A DNA stretch of 64,000 bases, taken from assembly GCA_002412495.1 (NCBI GenBank), contig DHVE01000028.1, positions 23,648 to 87,647 of the forward strand, written 5' to 3'. The position numbers and the translations under genes are program-made. Of this stretch, positions 35,085 through 44,101 are shown in pieces. The notes under the pieces are model-generated. The model did not search any database, was not told the DNA's origin, and was given only the letters and a program-made list of their open reading frames with translations. Each line of letters starts with the position of its first letter. Positions within the stretch are counted from its first letter, which is position 1. The stretch is from Betaproteobacteria bacterium UBA5216. Its GTDB lineage: Bacteria; Pseudomonadota; Gammaproteobacteria; Burkholderiales; SG8-41.

Positions 35085-36059
35085 ATGATGATCCGGAAGG
35101 TTCTGGTCGCCACGGCCATTGCCGCGGCGACCGCATCAACAACCGCCACGGCCCAAGCGCCATACCCCACCAAGCCGGTGCGCCTCGTCGTGCCCTACCC
35201 GCCCGGCGGCGGCAATGACACGCTCGCGCGCCTCTTCGGCCAGAAGCTCACTGAAACCTTCGGCCAGCAAGTCATTATTGAAAACCGCGCGGGCGCCGGC
35301 ACCACCATCGGCACCACCTTCGTCGCGCGGTCGGCCCCCGATGGTTACACGCTGCTGCTGTCTTCGATTGCGACGCACGCGTTCAGTCCGCATCTGTATG
35401 CCAAGCCCGGCTACGACGCGCTGCGCGATTTTGCGCCGGTGTCGTTGCTGGTGATCGCACCCACGCTGCTGGTGGTGAACCCGGCGCTGCCGGCAAATTC
35501 GCTGAAGGAGTTGATCGCGCTCGCCAAACGCCGGCCCGGCCAGATTGAATTTGCCTCGGCGGGCACTGGTTCCTCCGCGCACATGCTCGGCGAAACGTTC
35601 AAGAGCCTCGCGAAAATCGACATTGTTCAAATCCCGTATAAGGGCGGCGCGCCCGCCATCGTCGGCGTGATCAGCGGAGAAGCACAAATGCTGGTGGACC
35701 CCGCCGCTTCCGCGCTGCCGCACGTGAAAAGCGGCCGGCTGCGCCCGCTGGCCATTGCACGCGCGACGCGCCTGCCCGATCTGCCGCAAGTGCCGACATT
35801 CTCCGAAGCCGGCATGCCGGAGTACACCGCGAGCGCATGGTACTCGGTGCATGCGCCCGCCAAAACACCAGCTGACATCATTGCGCGGCTCAACAAGGAA
35901 CTGGTGCGCGCGGTGAGTCTGCCCGACATCAAGGATCGCCTGAAGGATCTGGGTAGCGACGGCGTCGGCAATACGCCCGAAGAATTCGGCCGCTTCGCCG
36001 CGGACGAACACGCAAAATACGGCAAGCTCATCAAAACGATGGGTATCAAACCCGAATGA
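35085..36059 (+). CDS. Bug/TctC-family periplasmic solute-binding protein (copy 7)
   Basis: A 324-residue binding protein, signal peptide ending TASTTATA before QAPYPTKPVRL. VPYPPGGGNDTLARLF is a canonical ligand loop, followed by APDGYTLLLSSIATH and QIPYKGGAPAIVGVI. It starts 24 bp after the CoA-transferase B stop and ends 16 bp before the PRISE-type reductase start, so it is embedded in that operon, and its ligand is probably a precursor for these enzymes. Confidence 0.92.
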   Translation: MMIRKVLVATAIAAATASTTATAQAPYPTKPVRLVVPYPPGGGNDTLARLFGQKLTETFGQQVIIENRAGAGTTIGTTFVARSAPDGYTLLLSSIATHAFSPHLYAKPGYDALRDFAPVSLLVIAPTLLVVNPALPANSLKELIALAKRRPGQIEFASAGTGSSAHMLGETFKSLAKIDIVQIPYKGGAPAIVGVISGEAQMLVDPAASALPHVKSGRLRPLAIARATRLPDLPQVPTFSEAGMPEYTASAWYSVHAPAKTPADIIARLNKELVRAVSLPDIKDRLKDLGSDGVGNTPEEFGRFAADEHAKYGKLIKTMGIKPE

Positions 36060-36075
36060 TAAAAGTACGACAAAC

Positions 36076-37158
36076 GTGAAGGCCGCGCGTTATCACGCGC
36101 TCGTCGCGGGCGCCTCCGGCGTGGTGGGGCGCCGCCTCGCGGAAGTGCTCGCGGCCGATCCCGATTGGGAAGTCACCGGTCTGTCGCGCCGCGCGCAGGT
36201 GGGCGCTTGCGCATTCAAAACCATCGCCGTCGATCTCACCGACGCAGCCGATTGCAAACAAAAACTCGGTGCGCTCGCCAACACCACGCATATTTTTTAT
36301 GCCGCGCGTTACGATCACAACTCATCCGGGCCGGAGCCGATAGACCTCAACACCAATATGTTGCGTCATCTCGTCGATGCGGTGGAACCGGCCGCCGCGA
36401 ACCTGCAACACATACACATGGTGCAGGGATCCAAGTATTACGGCTCGACGCTGCCCGCCTATAAAACACCGGCGCTGGAATCCGATCCGCGCGTGGCGAA
36501 CAACGCCAATTTTTACTACGCGCAGGAAGATTATTTGTTCGCGCTGCAACAGGTCAAACCAGTCAAGGGCCGCTGGACGTGGAGCGCGAGCCGCCCGCAT
36601 GCCATCTGCGATCACTCCACGCAATACGCGCGCGCGCTCGGCATGGTGATCGCGGTGTACGCCAACCTTTGCAAGGCGCGCGGCGAGCCATTGCATTTTC
36701 CCGGCACGGCAGGCAATTATCGTGCGCTGTATCAATGCACCGAAGCGGCGTTGCTCGCGCGCGCGATCCGCTGGATGAGCACCGATCCGGCATGCGCCAA
36801 TCAAAGTTTCAACATCACCAACGGCGATTACATCCGCTGGGAAAATCTGTGGCCGCTGTTCGCGGATTATTTCGGCATGCCCCTCGGTGACGTCAAAACC
36901 GTGCGCCTCGGGGAAACAATGACCACATCTGGCATGGCTGCCGCGTGGAAAAACATTACCAATAAATATCATTTAAAAACAATATCTTACGATAGACTCG
37001 TGGTATGGCCGTATGGCGACTTTGTGTTCGGCCCCACCTTCGACATCATGTCGTCCACCATCAAGGCGCGGCAGTTCGGCTTTCATGAATGCATGGACAG
37101 CGGGCGCATGTTCATCGACCTGTTCGACTACTACCGGCGCGAGAAAGTGATTCCGTAG
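36076..37158 (+). CDS. PRISE-type SDR (progesterone-5-beta-reductase/iridoid-synthase-like enone reductase)
   Basis: A 360-residue atypical SDR with a GTG start. ALVAGASGVVGRRLAEVL is the nucleotide-binding loop. The catalytic pair is the PRISE one, not the classical Y-x-x-x-K: Lys120 in VQGSKYYGS and Tyr147/148 in NFYYAQED. PRISE enzymes reduce enones with NADPH. RPHAICDHSTQYARALGM and GTAGNYRALYQCTEA fit the family. It lies between two Bug genes, with the CoA-transferase pair upstream, so reduction of an unsaturated intermediate is a sensible guess. One AT-rich motif copy lies inside the coding region (36971-36990). Confidence 0.85.
   Translation: MKAARYHALVAGASGVVGRRLAEVLAADPDWEVTGLSRRAQVGACAFKTIAVDLTDAADCKQKLGALANTTHIFYAARYDHNSSGPEPIDLNTNMLRHLVDAVEPAAANLQHIHMVQGSKYYGSTLPAYKTPALESDPRVANNANFYYAQEDYLFALQQVKPVKGRWTWSASRPHAICDHSTQYARALGMVIAVYANLCKARGEPLHFPGTAGNYRALYQCTEAALLARAIRWMSTDPACANQSFNITNGDYIRWENLWPLFADYFGMPLGDVKTVRLGETMTTSGMAAAWKNITNKYHLKTISYDRLVVWPYGDFVFGPTFDIMSSTIKARQFGFHECMDSGRMFIDLFDYYRREKVIP
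36971..36990 (-). repeat. AT-rich motif copy inside the PRISE reductase gene
   Basis: On the minus strand it reads GTAAGATATTGTTTTTAAAT, close to the window consensus. It encodes part of YHLKTISYD in the reductase, which is a surprising place for an otherwise mostly intergenic motif. Confidence 0.5.
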
Positions 37159-37209
37159 CGATACCGTAGTCACACCATCCATGCCCCATCACGCAGATCG
37201 GAGGACAGC

Positions 37210-38205
37210 ATGCTCTCGAAACGAACACGAATATCGTTTGCAGCACTGGCGTTTCTGATACCCATGGCCGCGCATGCGCAAACCGCATCCTCGGCCAAGG
37301 CCGCGGATGACCGCTATCCCAACAAGCCCATCCGCCTGATCGTGCCCTTCACGCCGGGCGGCACCAATGACGTTTTGGCGCGCATGATCGCCACGCATTT
37401 AACCGCCACGCTGGGCGAGAGCGTGGTCGTGGACAATCGGGCGGGCGGCGAAGGTTTGATCGGCACTGAAATCGCGGTGCGGGCGCGCCCCGACGGTTAC
37501 ACACTGCTGCTGGTTTCGTCGGCTTACGTGATGAACCCGGCGGTGCGGAAGCTGCCGTTTGATTCGTTGAAGGCGCTGGATTTCATCGCCAAGCTCGGTG
37601 CGAGTTTTATTGTGTTGAGCGTGGGCCCATCGATGCCGGTCAACTCGGTCAAGGATCTGCTGGCCGTGGCCAAGAGCAGGCCGGGCGAGATCGTGCTGTC
37701 CACCTCCGGCGGCTTTCAGTATTTCGCGTCGGCGCTGTTCACCAGTCTGTCGAAGCAGGATTTCAATATCGTGCTCTACAAAGGCGCCGTGCCCGCGATG
37801 ATCGATGTCATCGGCGGACAAGTGCATTCAACCTTTGCCGTGAGCGTGCCCGCGCTGCCGCATCTGCGTTCGGGCAAGTTAAAAGGGCTGGCCGTCGGCA
37901 CGCTGAAACGCGCGGAGCTGTTGCCGGACATACCAACGCTCGATGAAGCGGGTGTCAAAGGCTATGAAGCGTCGAACGCCTATGCCATCGCCACCGCGGC
38001 GGGCACGCCGCGCCCCATCGTGATGAAACTGCACGATGAAATTTCGCGCTACTTCAAAATGCCCGAGGTGCAAAAACAGGTGACCGCCATGGGCGCGGTC
38101 ATCGACCTCAAGACACCGGATGAAATGCGAAAAATCATCCCCGCTGAAATCGCCAAGTGGACCAGGGTCGCCATCGACGCACGCATGCCGCGCGAGGGCA
38201 ATTAG
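37210..38205 (+). CDS. Bug/TctC-family periplasmic solute-binding protein (copy 8)
   Basis: A 331-residue binding protein starting behind CGGAGG. The signal peptide ends PMAAHAQ and is followed by a short linker before RYPNKPIRL. VPFTPGGTNDVLARMI is canonical, RPDGYTLLLVSSAYV follows, and the hinge motif is altered to NIVLYKGAVPAMIDVI. It sits between the PRISE reductase and the SoxC-like gene, the third Bug gene in the plus-strand run. Confidence 0.9.
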   Translation: MLSKRTRISFAALAFLIPMAAHAQTASSAKAADDRYPNKPIRLIVPFTPGGTNDVLARMIATHLTATLGESVVVDNRAGGEGLIGTEIAVRARPDGYTLLLVSSAYVMNPAVRKLPFDSLKALDFIAKLGASFIVLSVGPSMPVNSVKDLLAVAKSRPGEIVLSTSGGFQYFASALFTSLSKQDFNIVLYKGAVPAMIDVIGGQVHSTFAVSVPALPHLRSGKLKGLAVGTLKRAELLPDIPTLDEAGVKGYEASNAYAIATAAGTPRPIVMKLHDEISRYFKMPEVQKQVTAMGAVIDLKTPDEMRKIIPAEIAKWTRVAIDARMPREGN

Positions 38206-38292
38206 TATCGCGTCCCACATCACATCGCGCCGCTTGCGTGACATCCTGTGCGCGGTTATTGTCCCGCATCAAAGAACTTCACAGGAAACGCC

Positions 38293-39483
38293 ATGGCAAA
38301 ATCGTTCGCCCGATCACGAAGCCTAGTACCGGTAGCCGTCGCGGGTAACGGCCTGCTCGACCGCCGCACCTTCATCAAGGGCGGCGCGGCGTTCGCGGCC
38401 ACGCTCACCGGTTATACGGTTACCCAGAGCGCAGCCGCACAGCCGCTCACTAACGATCCGTGGAGCCTCGCGCAGGGCGCCACCACGCCGCCCTATGAAC
38501 GACCCTCACGCTTTGAAGCCGGCGTCGTCCGCACGCTCACCAACCCAAAGGGTGAAGCACGCGTGCAAAACGCGCGCACGCCGCTGCAATTGAGTCAGGG
38601 AACGATCACGCCCAACGGTCTGCACTTTGTCGTGGCGCAGGCGGGCGCCCCGGACATTGATCCCGCGCAGCACAAGCTGGTCATACACGGCATGGTGAAG
38701 CAGCCGTTGATGTTCACGCTTGAGTCGCTGTCGCGCTACCCGATGGTGTCGCGCATGGCGTTTGTCGAATGTGGCGGCAACAGCGCGCCGATGTTTTCGC
38801 CCAAGCCGATACAGGCCAATCTGCAAACGCTGCATGGCATGGTGAGTTGTTCGGAGTGGAGTGGCGTGTTGTTATCCACGCTGCTCGCCGAAGCCGGCGT
38901 GGACCCGAAAGCCAAATGGCTGATAGCCGAGGGCGCCGACGCGCCCACGCTGACGCGCAGCGTGCCGCTCAAAAAGGGCCTCGACGATGCGATGATCGCA
39001 CTGTATCAAAACGGCGAGCGACTGATGCCCGCGAATGGCTACCCCATGCGTCTGCTGCTGCCGGGCTGGGAAGGCAATATGAGCATCAAATGGCTGCGGC
39101 GCATACAAGTGACCGACACGCCGGGCATGACCTTCCCGGAATCCAAAACCTACACGCAACTTTTGCCGGGCGGCAAGGCGTATCAGTTTTATTTTATCGA
39201 AGAGGTCAAATCGTTCATAACCCGGCCCTCGCCCGGCCTCGCCATGAACGGCCCAGGCTATTACGAGATTTCAGGCTTGGCATACTCCGGCGAAGGCTGC
39301 ATCAAGCGTGTGTTGGTGTCGGCCGACGCCGGCAACGTGCAGCCGACCCGCGCGGAATTCGTCGCGCATCGCGGCGAACTCAAGGAACCGTTGCCGCCCA
39401 CCGCGTTCCCCAATCAACATTTCAACGCCATCACCAGTTGGGCGATCGACACCCAAGGGGAGGTGAAACATGTTTACGCGTAA
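38293..39483 (+). CDS. soxC: SoxC/SorA-like molybdopterin sulfite or sulfane dehydrogenase subunit
   Basis: A 396-residue periplasmic molybdoenzyme; ATG 38293 follows CAGGAAAC. A Tat signal is clear (DRRTFIKGG). The Mo-binding Cys is residue 160 in FVECGGNSAPM. Further sulfite-oxidase-fold motifs are NGYPMRLLLPGWEGNMSIKWLRRI and GPGYYEISGLAYSGEG. It oxidises sulfite or protein-bound sulfane and passes electrons to the cytochrome c encoded by the next gene, which overlaps it by 14 bp. Other sox genes (soxAXYZB) are not in the window, so it may be a stand-alone sulfite dehydrogenase (SorAB type). Confidence 0.88.
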   Translation: MAKSFARSRSLVPVAVAGNGLLDRRTFIKGGAAFAATLTGYTVTQSAAAQPLTNDPWSLAQGATTPPYERPSRFEAGVVRTLTNPKGEARVQNARTPLQLSQGTITPNGLHFVVAQAGAPDIDPAQHKLVIHGMVKQPLMFTLESLSRYPMVSRMAFVECGGNSAPMFSPKPIQANLQTLHGMVSCSEWSGVLLSTLLAEAGVDPKAKWLIAEGADAPTLTRSVPLKKGLDDAMIALYQNGERLMPANGYPMRLLLPGWEGNMSIKWLRRIQVTDTPGMTFPESKTYTQLLPGGKAYQFYFIEEVKSFITRPSPGLAMNGPGYYEISGLAYSGEGCIKRVLVSADAGNVQPTRAEFVAHRGELKEPLPPTAFPNQHFNAITSWAIDTQGEVKHVYA

Positions 39484-40000
39484 GTTACCGGCGCTTGTGT
39501 GCGCACTGGTCATCGGCGCAGGCGCGGCACATGCCGCGGACAGCCCCAATCTCGGCACGCCCGTCACCAACGCCGACATCGCCGCGTGGGACATCAGCGT
39601 TCTGCCCGATGGCCGCGGCCTGCCCGGCGGCAGCGGCACCGCCGCGCAAGGCGCGCCCCTGTATGCGCAGAAGTGCGCGGCATGCCATGGTGAAAACGGC
39701 AAGGGCGGAACCGCCTCCGCGTTCCTAGCGCGCGGCCCCATCACCAGCATCAATGGCGGCGAAAGAGCCATCGGCAACTTCTGGCCGGTATCCACCACCC
39801 TGTTTGATTACATCCGCCGCGCCATGCCATGGCAAGCGCCCAAGACCCTGACCAACGACGAAGTGTATGCGCTGACGGCTTACCTGCTGGTGTTAAACAA
39901 AGTCATCGGCGAGGGTGAAGTGATGAACGCAGACACGCTGCCCAAGGTGAAGATGCCGAACCGCGATGGATTCATTGTGCGGTTTCCGGGGAAGATGTAG
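39470..40000 (+). CDS. Mono-haem cytochrome c, electron acceptor of the SoxC-like enzyme
   Basis: A 176-residue exported cytochrome; its ribosome site AGGGGAGGTG lies within the end of the SoxC-like gene. The signal peptide ends GAGAAHA. The haem site is C-A-A-C-H (YAQKCAACHGENGKGG). Several Met residues (such as RAMPWQAP, VKMPN) could be the axial ligand. It resembles the N-terminal half of SoxD and the SorB-like cytochromes but has one haem only. Overlap with the molybdoenzyme implies a heterodimer. Confidence 0.87.
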   Translation: MFTRKLPALVCALVIGAGAAHAADSPNLGTPVTNADIAAWDISVLPDGRGLPGGSGTAAQGAPLYAQKCAACHGENGKGGTASAFLARGPITSINGGERAIGNFWPVSTTLFDYIRRAMPWQAPKTLTNDEVYALTAYLLVLNKVIGEGEVMNADTLPKVKMPNRDGFIVRFPGKM

Positions 40001-40941
40001 TGGCCGCGAATCCGGTCATGGACTACCAAACCCTCCTAGATCGTGTGCACGCCGCGGTCAAACCGCTTATCGGCGCCGGCAAGGTGGCAAGTTACATTCC
40101 GGAGCTCGCCAAGGTTTCGCCAGACCACTTCGGCATCGCCATCGTTGACCTTCAGGGCAACGTCTATCAGGCAGGCGATGCGGAAATTCCCTTCTCGATT
40201 CAATCGATTTCGAAATTATTCGGACTGACGCTGGCGTTTCATCTGGAAGGCGACTCTGTATGGTCGCGCGTCGGACGCGAGCCCTCGGGCACGCCGTTTA
40301 ATTCACTGGTGCAGCTTGAACAGGAACGCGGCAAGCCGCGCAATCCGTTCATCAACGCCGGCGCACTGGTCATTACCGACATGCTGCTCACGCACCATGC
40401 GGCGAGAGGCGGCGCCGAGAACGCCATGATCAGGTTTATCCGCACGCTGAGCGACAAGGCTGATGTCGGCTACGACCGTGCCGTCGCGGAATCAGAACGG
40501 CTTACGTCGCACCGCAATGCGGCCATGGCGAATTTCATGAAAAGCTTCGGCAATCTCAACAACGATGTGAACGACGTGATCGAAGCCTATTGCCGTAATT
40601 GCGCCATTGCAATGAGCTGCGTCGATCTTGCCCGCGCCGTGACCTTTCTCGCCAATCAGGGCGCCGTGCCGTGGTCAAATGAAAAAATTCTCGATGCCAA
40701 CGCCGCCAAGCGTATCAACGCACTGATGCTCACCTGCGGCACCTACGACGCAGCAGGCGATTTTGCGTTTCGCGTGGGCCTGCCCGCAAAAAGCGGCGTG
40801 GGCGGTGGCATCGTCGCGGTAATGCCCGGCGAATGCGGCATCTGCGTGTGGAGCCCCGCGCTGGAAGCGAGCGGAAATTCCTATGCGGGTTCTGTTGCGC
40901 TGGAAATGCTGACGTCGATGAGTGGGCGGTCGATATTTTGA
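40000..40941 (+). CDS. glsA: Glutaminase (serine-dependent, glsA/glsB type)
   Basis: A 313-residue enzyme converting glutamine to glutamate and ammonia in the cytoplasm. The Ser-x-x-Lys pair is S69-K72 (FSIQSISK), and GTPFNSLVQLEQERGKPRNPFINAGA, NNDVNDVIEAYCRNCAI and KSGVGGGIVAVMPGE are diagnostic. The frame starts at GTG 40000, overlapping the cytochrome stop by one base (TAGTG); ATG 40018 is an alternative. Its link to the sulfur-oxidation pair is unclear; the arrangement may only reflect dense packing. Confidence 0.93.
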   Translation: MAANPVMDYQTLLDRVHAAVKPLIGAGKVASYIPELAKVSPDHFGIAIVDLQGNVYQAGDAEIPFSIQSISKLFGLTLAFHLEGDSVWSRVGREPSGTPFNSLVQLEQERGKPRNPFINAGALVITDMLLTHHAARGGAENAMIRFIRTLSDKADVGYDRAVAESERLTSHRNAAMANFMKSFGNLNNDVNDVIEAYCRNCAIAMSCVDLARAVTFLANQGAVPWSNEKILDANAAKRINALMLTCGTYDAAGDFAFRVGLPAKSGVGGGIVAVMPGECGICVWSPALEASGNSYAGSVALEMLTSMSGRSIF

Positions 40942-40958
40942 TTGCATGCCGAAATCAT

Positions 40959-40978
40959 TTTAAGTATTTGTTTTTAAA
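40959..40978 (+). repeat. AT-rich motif copy (TTTAAGTATTTGTTTTTAAA)
   Basis: A strong match to the consensus, 17 bp after the glutaminase stop and about 85 bp before the convergent Bug stop. It is followed by CACTTTTAATG. It is not upstream of any gene start, unlike most other copies. Confidence 0.6.
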
Positions 40979-41062
40979 ACACTTTTAATGTTCGACTGGC
41001 ATTACCAGTACTACTGCGGGTTGAATACCGTTGCACCGCCACTTACCGATTACCGGCTGGCA

Positions 41063-42028
41063 TCACTCCACCCTCAACCCCGCCAACTTCACCGCCGCGC
41101 CGTTCTTCTCATAGTCCGTGCGCAAAAACGCGGCAAACTCCTGCGGACTGTTGCCCACCGGATCGCTGCCCTGCGCGATCAGCCGCGCGCGCATGTCCGC
41201 CGATTGCACCACCTGCACCGCCACGGCGTTAAGCCGCGCCACGATGGCGCGCGGGGTGCCGGCCGGCGCGAGAAAACCGAGCCAGCTTCCCGCGTGCACA
41301 CCGCGCAGCCCGGTGGCTTCATCGATGGTCGGCACTTCGGGCAACAGGGGCGAACGCGCGGCACCCGCCAGTGCCAGCGCGCGCAACTTTCCGGTTTTGA
41401 CATGCGGCAACGCCGGCGGAATTGAATTCAGCATCACGTCCACGCGGCCGGCAATCAAGTCGATCACCGATTGCGGCGCGCCTGCGTACGGCACGTGGGT
41501 GATGTTGATGCCCGCGATGCCCTTGAAGATTTCCATGCCGATGTGGTTCGCGGTGCCGTTACCTGCTGTGGAATAGTTGAGCTTGCCGGGTGCGGCCTTG
41601 GCGCGCGCGATCAGGTCTTTGGTGTTGGTAACGGGCGACGCCGCATGCGTCAGCAGCAGCATCGGCCCGGTGGAAATCAGGCTGACCGGCACAAAATCGG
41701 TCAGCGTGTGATACGGCACTTTCGACATATGCGGCAGGATGGTCAAACACGGCGGACTGGTCATGAACACGGTGTAGCCGTCGGGCGCGGCAGTGGCCAC
41801 CATTTCTGCCGCGATGCGTCCGCCCGCGCCGCCGCGGTTATCGATGACCAACTGTTGCCCCAGCAAGGCCGCCATGCCTGGCGCGACGGTGCGCGCCAGC
41901 ACATCCGGCGTTCCGCCCGCGGGCACGGGCAACACCACGCGGATGGGTTTGGTGGGATAGGCCTGTGCAGCCGCCAGCACCGGCAGCAAGGCCGCGCACG
42001 CCACTATCAGCAAGCGTTGAGGAATCAT
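41063..42028 (-). CDS. Bug/TctC-family periplasmic solute-binding protein (copy 9)
   Basis: A 321-residue binding protein with signal peptide ending LPVLAAA before QAYPTKPIRV. VLPVPAGGTPDVLARTV varies from the common loop (P-V-P-A-G-G-T-P-D). APDGYTVFMTSPPCL and HVPYAGAPQSVIDLI (lacking the usual YKG Lys) mark it as a more divergent member. Its ATG overlaps the stop of the next Bug gene by 4 bp, so two different binding proteins are translationally coupled, which is unusual. Confidence 0.9.
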   Translation of the reverse strand: MIPQRLLIVACAALLPVLAAAQAYPTKPIRVVLPVPAGGTPDVLARTVAPGMAALLGQQLVIDNRGGAGGRIAAEMVATAAPDGYTVFMTSPPCLTILPHMSKVPYHTLTDFVPVSLISTGPMLLLTHAASPVTNTKDLIARAKAAPGKLNYSTAGNGTANHIGMEIFKGIAGINITHVPYAGAPQSVIDLIAGRVDVMLNSIPPALPHVKTGKLRALALAGAARSPLLPEVPTIDEATGLRGVHAGSWLGFLAPAGTPRAIVARLNAVAVQVVQSADMRARLIAQGSDPVGNSPQEFAAFLRTDYEKNGAAVKLAGLRVE

Positions 42029-43080
42029 TCCGCGCGCATGCCGGAGCTTTTAACCACCGGCCCCCATTGCTCAATCTGCGCCTTGATAAAAGCGCGATAG
42101 TGCTCCGGCGAACCGGCGCTGATGTCCATGGCAAAACCGTTGAGTCTTTCGGTCACGTCGGCGCGCTTTAATATTTTCGCCGTTTCGCTGTTAAGGCGCG
42201 CAACAATGGCCGCGGGCGTATGCGCCGGCAAATGCAGCCCATGGAAATTCAGCGCGTCGTAACCGGGAATCACGCTGGCAATCGACGGCACATTGGGCAG
42301 ATGCGGGGTGGTTTGCACGCTGGTGACGCCAAGCGCGCGTATCTTGCCTGCTTGCACTTGAGCAATCGCGGTGGAGACCGCGACCATCGCGTAATCCACC
42401 TCGCCCGACAGCACGCCGGTCAACGCGGGGCCGCCGCCTTTGTAAGGCACGATCACCACTTTGATTTTCGCGAGGCTGTTCATCCACTCCGCGAAAATAT
42501 GCGACGAGGTGCCGATGCCCTGCGCGCCGAAACGAAGCGTGCCGGGCTTGGCGCGCGCGTGATCCATGAAACTTTTCAGCCCGGTCATCGGCGAACCCGC
42601 GGGCACAATCATCGCCAGCGGAAACGTCACCCACAACCCGGCGTGCGCGAAATCATTCAGCGCGTGATACGGCAGTTTTGCATACAGCGCCGGCGCAATC
42701 GCCATGGTGGAAATCGCGCCCACCAGCGAGGTATACCCATCGGGCTGCGATTTCGCCACCAGATCGGCGCCGACGATGCCGCCCGCCGCCGGACGGTTAT
42801 CGACCACCACCGGCTGACCCAGACTTTCCGCCCAGCGCTGCCCCACGATGCGCGCCAGCGTGTCGGTTGATCCACCGGGCGCGAACGGCACCACCAGACG
42901 CATCGCGCGCGCGGGGAAGGCCTGCCCCACGCCTGCGGTAGCGGGCTGCGCGGCCGCGGATTGCGGCATCGTCAGAAACGCTATCGCCGTCAACGCACCC
43001 GCGCTAACGTATTTCCTGTACGTCATCGCAAAGATTTGGTTTGGATGCAATGACGGCATACCGCTTCTGATCGTTTTCAT
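42025..43080 (-). CDS. Bug/TctC-family periplasmic solute-binding protein (copy 10)
   Basis: A 351-residue binding protein. ATG 43080 has the best ribosome site (AAGGA, 7 bp away), but the real signal peptide (TYRKYVSAGALTAIAFLTMPQSAAA) begins at an internal ATG at 43026, so the N-terminus is uncertain. VPFAPGGSTDTLARIV, QPDGYTSLVGAISTM and IVPYKGGGPALTGVL define the family. It overlaps copy 9 by 4 bp and follows copy 11 by 33 bp: three Bug genes in a row. Confidence 0.88.
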   Translation of the reverse strand: MKTIRSGMPSLHPNQIFAMTYRKYVSAGALTAIAFLTMPQSAAAQPATAGVGQAFPARAMRLVVPFAPGGSTDTLARIVGQRWAESLGQPVVVDNRPAAGGIVGADLVAKSQPDGYTSLVGAISTMAIAPALYAKLPYHALNDFAHAGLWVTFPLAMIVPAGSPMTGLKSFMDHARAKPGTLRFGAQGIGTSSHIFAEWMNSLAKIKVVIVPYKGGGPALTGVLSGEVDYAMVAVSTAIAQVQAGKIRALGVTSVQTTPHLPNVPSIASVIPGYDALNFHGLHLPAHTPAAIVARLNSETAKILKRADVTERLNGFAMDISAGSPEHYRAFIKAQIEQWGPVVKSSGMRAE

Positions 43081-43113
43081 ATACACGTCCTTGTGGGTAA
43101 CGCACCTGCACCG

Positions 43114-44085
43114 TTAGTCCGCGGCGATTGCGGCAGCCTTGATAACGCGCGCCCACATGGCCGACTCGGACTTGATGAGTGCCGCCATTTCCGCGGGCGA
43201 GTTTGCCACGGGATCGTAGCCTTCGGCGCGCAATCGTGCCGCGACCTGCGCCGACTGTAACGATTTGGCTATTTCGGCATTGAGCTTGCCAACATAAGCC
43301 GCTGGCGTGCCGCGCGGCGCCAGCACGCCTATCCAGGTCGAAACTTCAAAGTCTTTAACGCCCGCTTCGATCATGCTCGGCAAATCCGGCATGGCATCCG
43401 TGCGCTTGCGGCTGGTCACCGCGAGCGCCTTCAGTTTGCCGGCCTTGACCTGCGGAATCGCGGAAGGCATCGTCGCGAACAGCATCGACACTTCACCGCT
43501 GATGGTAGCCAGCACCGCCGGGCCACCGCCTTTGTAAGGCACATGCGTCAAATTCACGCCCGCCAGGAACTTCAGCAACTCCCCGGCAAGATGGTTTGAG
43601 GTGCCGTTGCCGCCGGAGGCATAGGTCAAGGCGCCAGGCTTTGCCTTGGCCATCGCGATCAGTTCCTTAACACTGCCCGCCGCAAACGACGCGCCAACCA
43701 CCAGCATATTGGGCAGCGACGCGACCACCGTCACGGGCGCGAAGTCCGCGATGGGGTCATAGGCCAGCTTGCGGTAAAGGCTCGGATTCGCCACGATGAC
43801 GCCACTGGTGGTCGCCATGAGGGTATAGCCGTCCGGTGCGGCTTTCGCCGCCAGCGACGCGCCAATGGCGCCACCGCCGCCGCCGCGGTTATCGATCACG
43901 ATCGATTGACCCAGTTGCTCAGTGAGTTTTTGCCCGACGGTTCTGACCAGAATATCCGTCGAACCGGCAGGTGCGAACGGCACAATGATCCGTATAGGTT
44001 TGTCCGGGTAAGCATTCTGCGCCGCGTGCGCCGAACCGGCCGACAGCAGCAAAAACAACATGAACATCGCCTTGATGGGACGCAT
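43114..44085 (-). CDS. Bug/TctC-family periplasmic solute-binding protein (copy 11)
   Basis: A 323-residue binding protein; ATG 44085 follows AAGAG and gives a clean signal peptide (LFLLLSAGSAHA). The longer open frame upstream lacks secretion features. VPFAPAGSTDILVRTV has A-G-S in place of G-G-x, and DNRGGGGGAIGASLAAKAAPDGYTLMATTSG is a canonical second loop. HVPYKGGGPAVLATI follows. It lies 16 bp downstream of the argininosuccinate-lyase-like gene, so the two are probably co-transcribed. Confidence 0.9.
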   Translation of the reverse strand: MRPIKAMFMLFLLLSAGSAHAAQNAYPDKPIRIIVPFAPAGSTDILVRTVGQKLTEQLGQSIVIDNRGGGGGAIGASLAAKAAPDGYTLMATTSGVIVANPSLYRKLAYDPIADFAPVTVVASLPNMLVVGASFAAGSVKELIAMAKAKPGALTYASGGNGTSNHLAGELLKFLAGVNLTHVPYKGGGPAVLATISGEVSMLFATMPSAIPQVKAGKLKALAVTSRKRTDAMPDLPSMIEAGVKDFEVSTWIGVLAPRGTPAAYVGKLNAEIAKSLQSAQVAARLRAEGYDPVANSPAEMAALIKSESAMWARVIKAAAIAAD

Positions 44086-44101
44086 GATTGACTCTTGGCG
44101 A

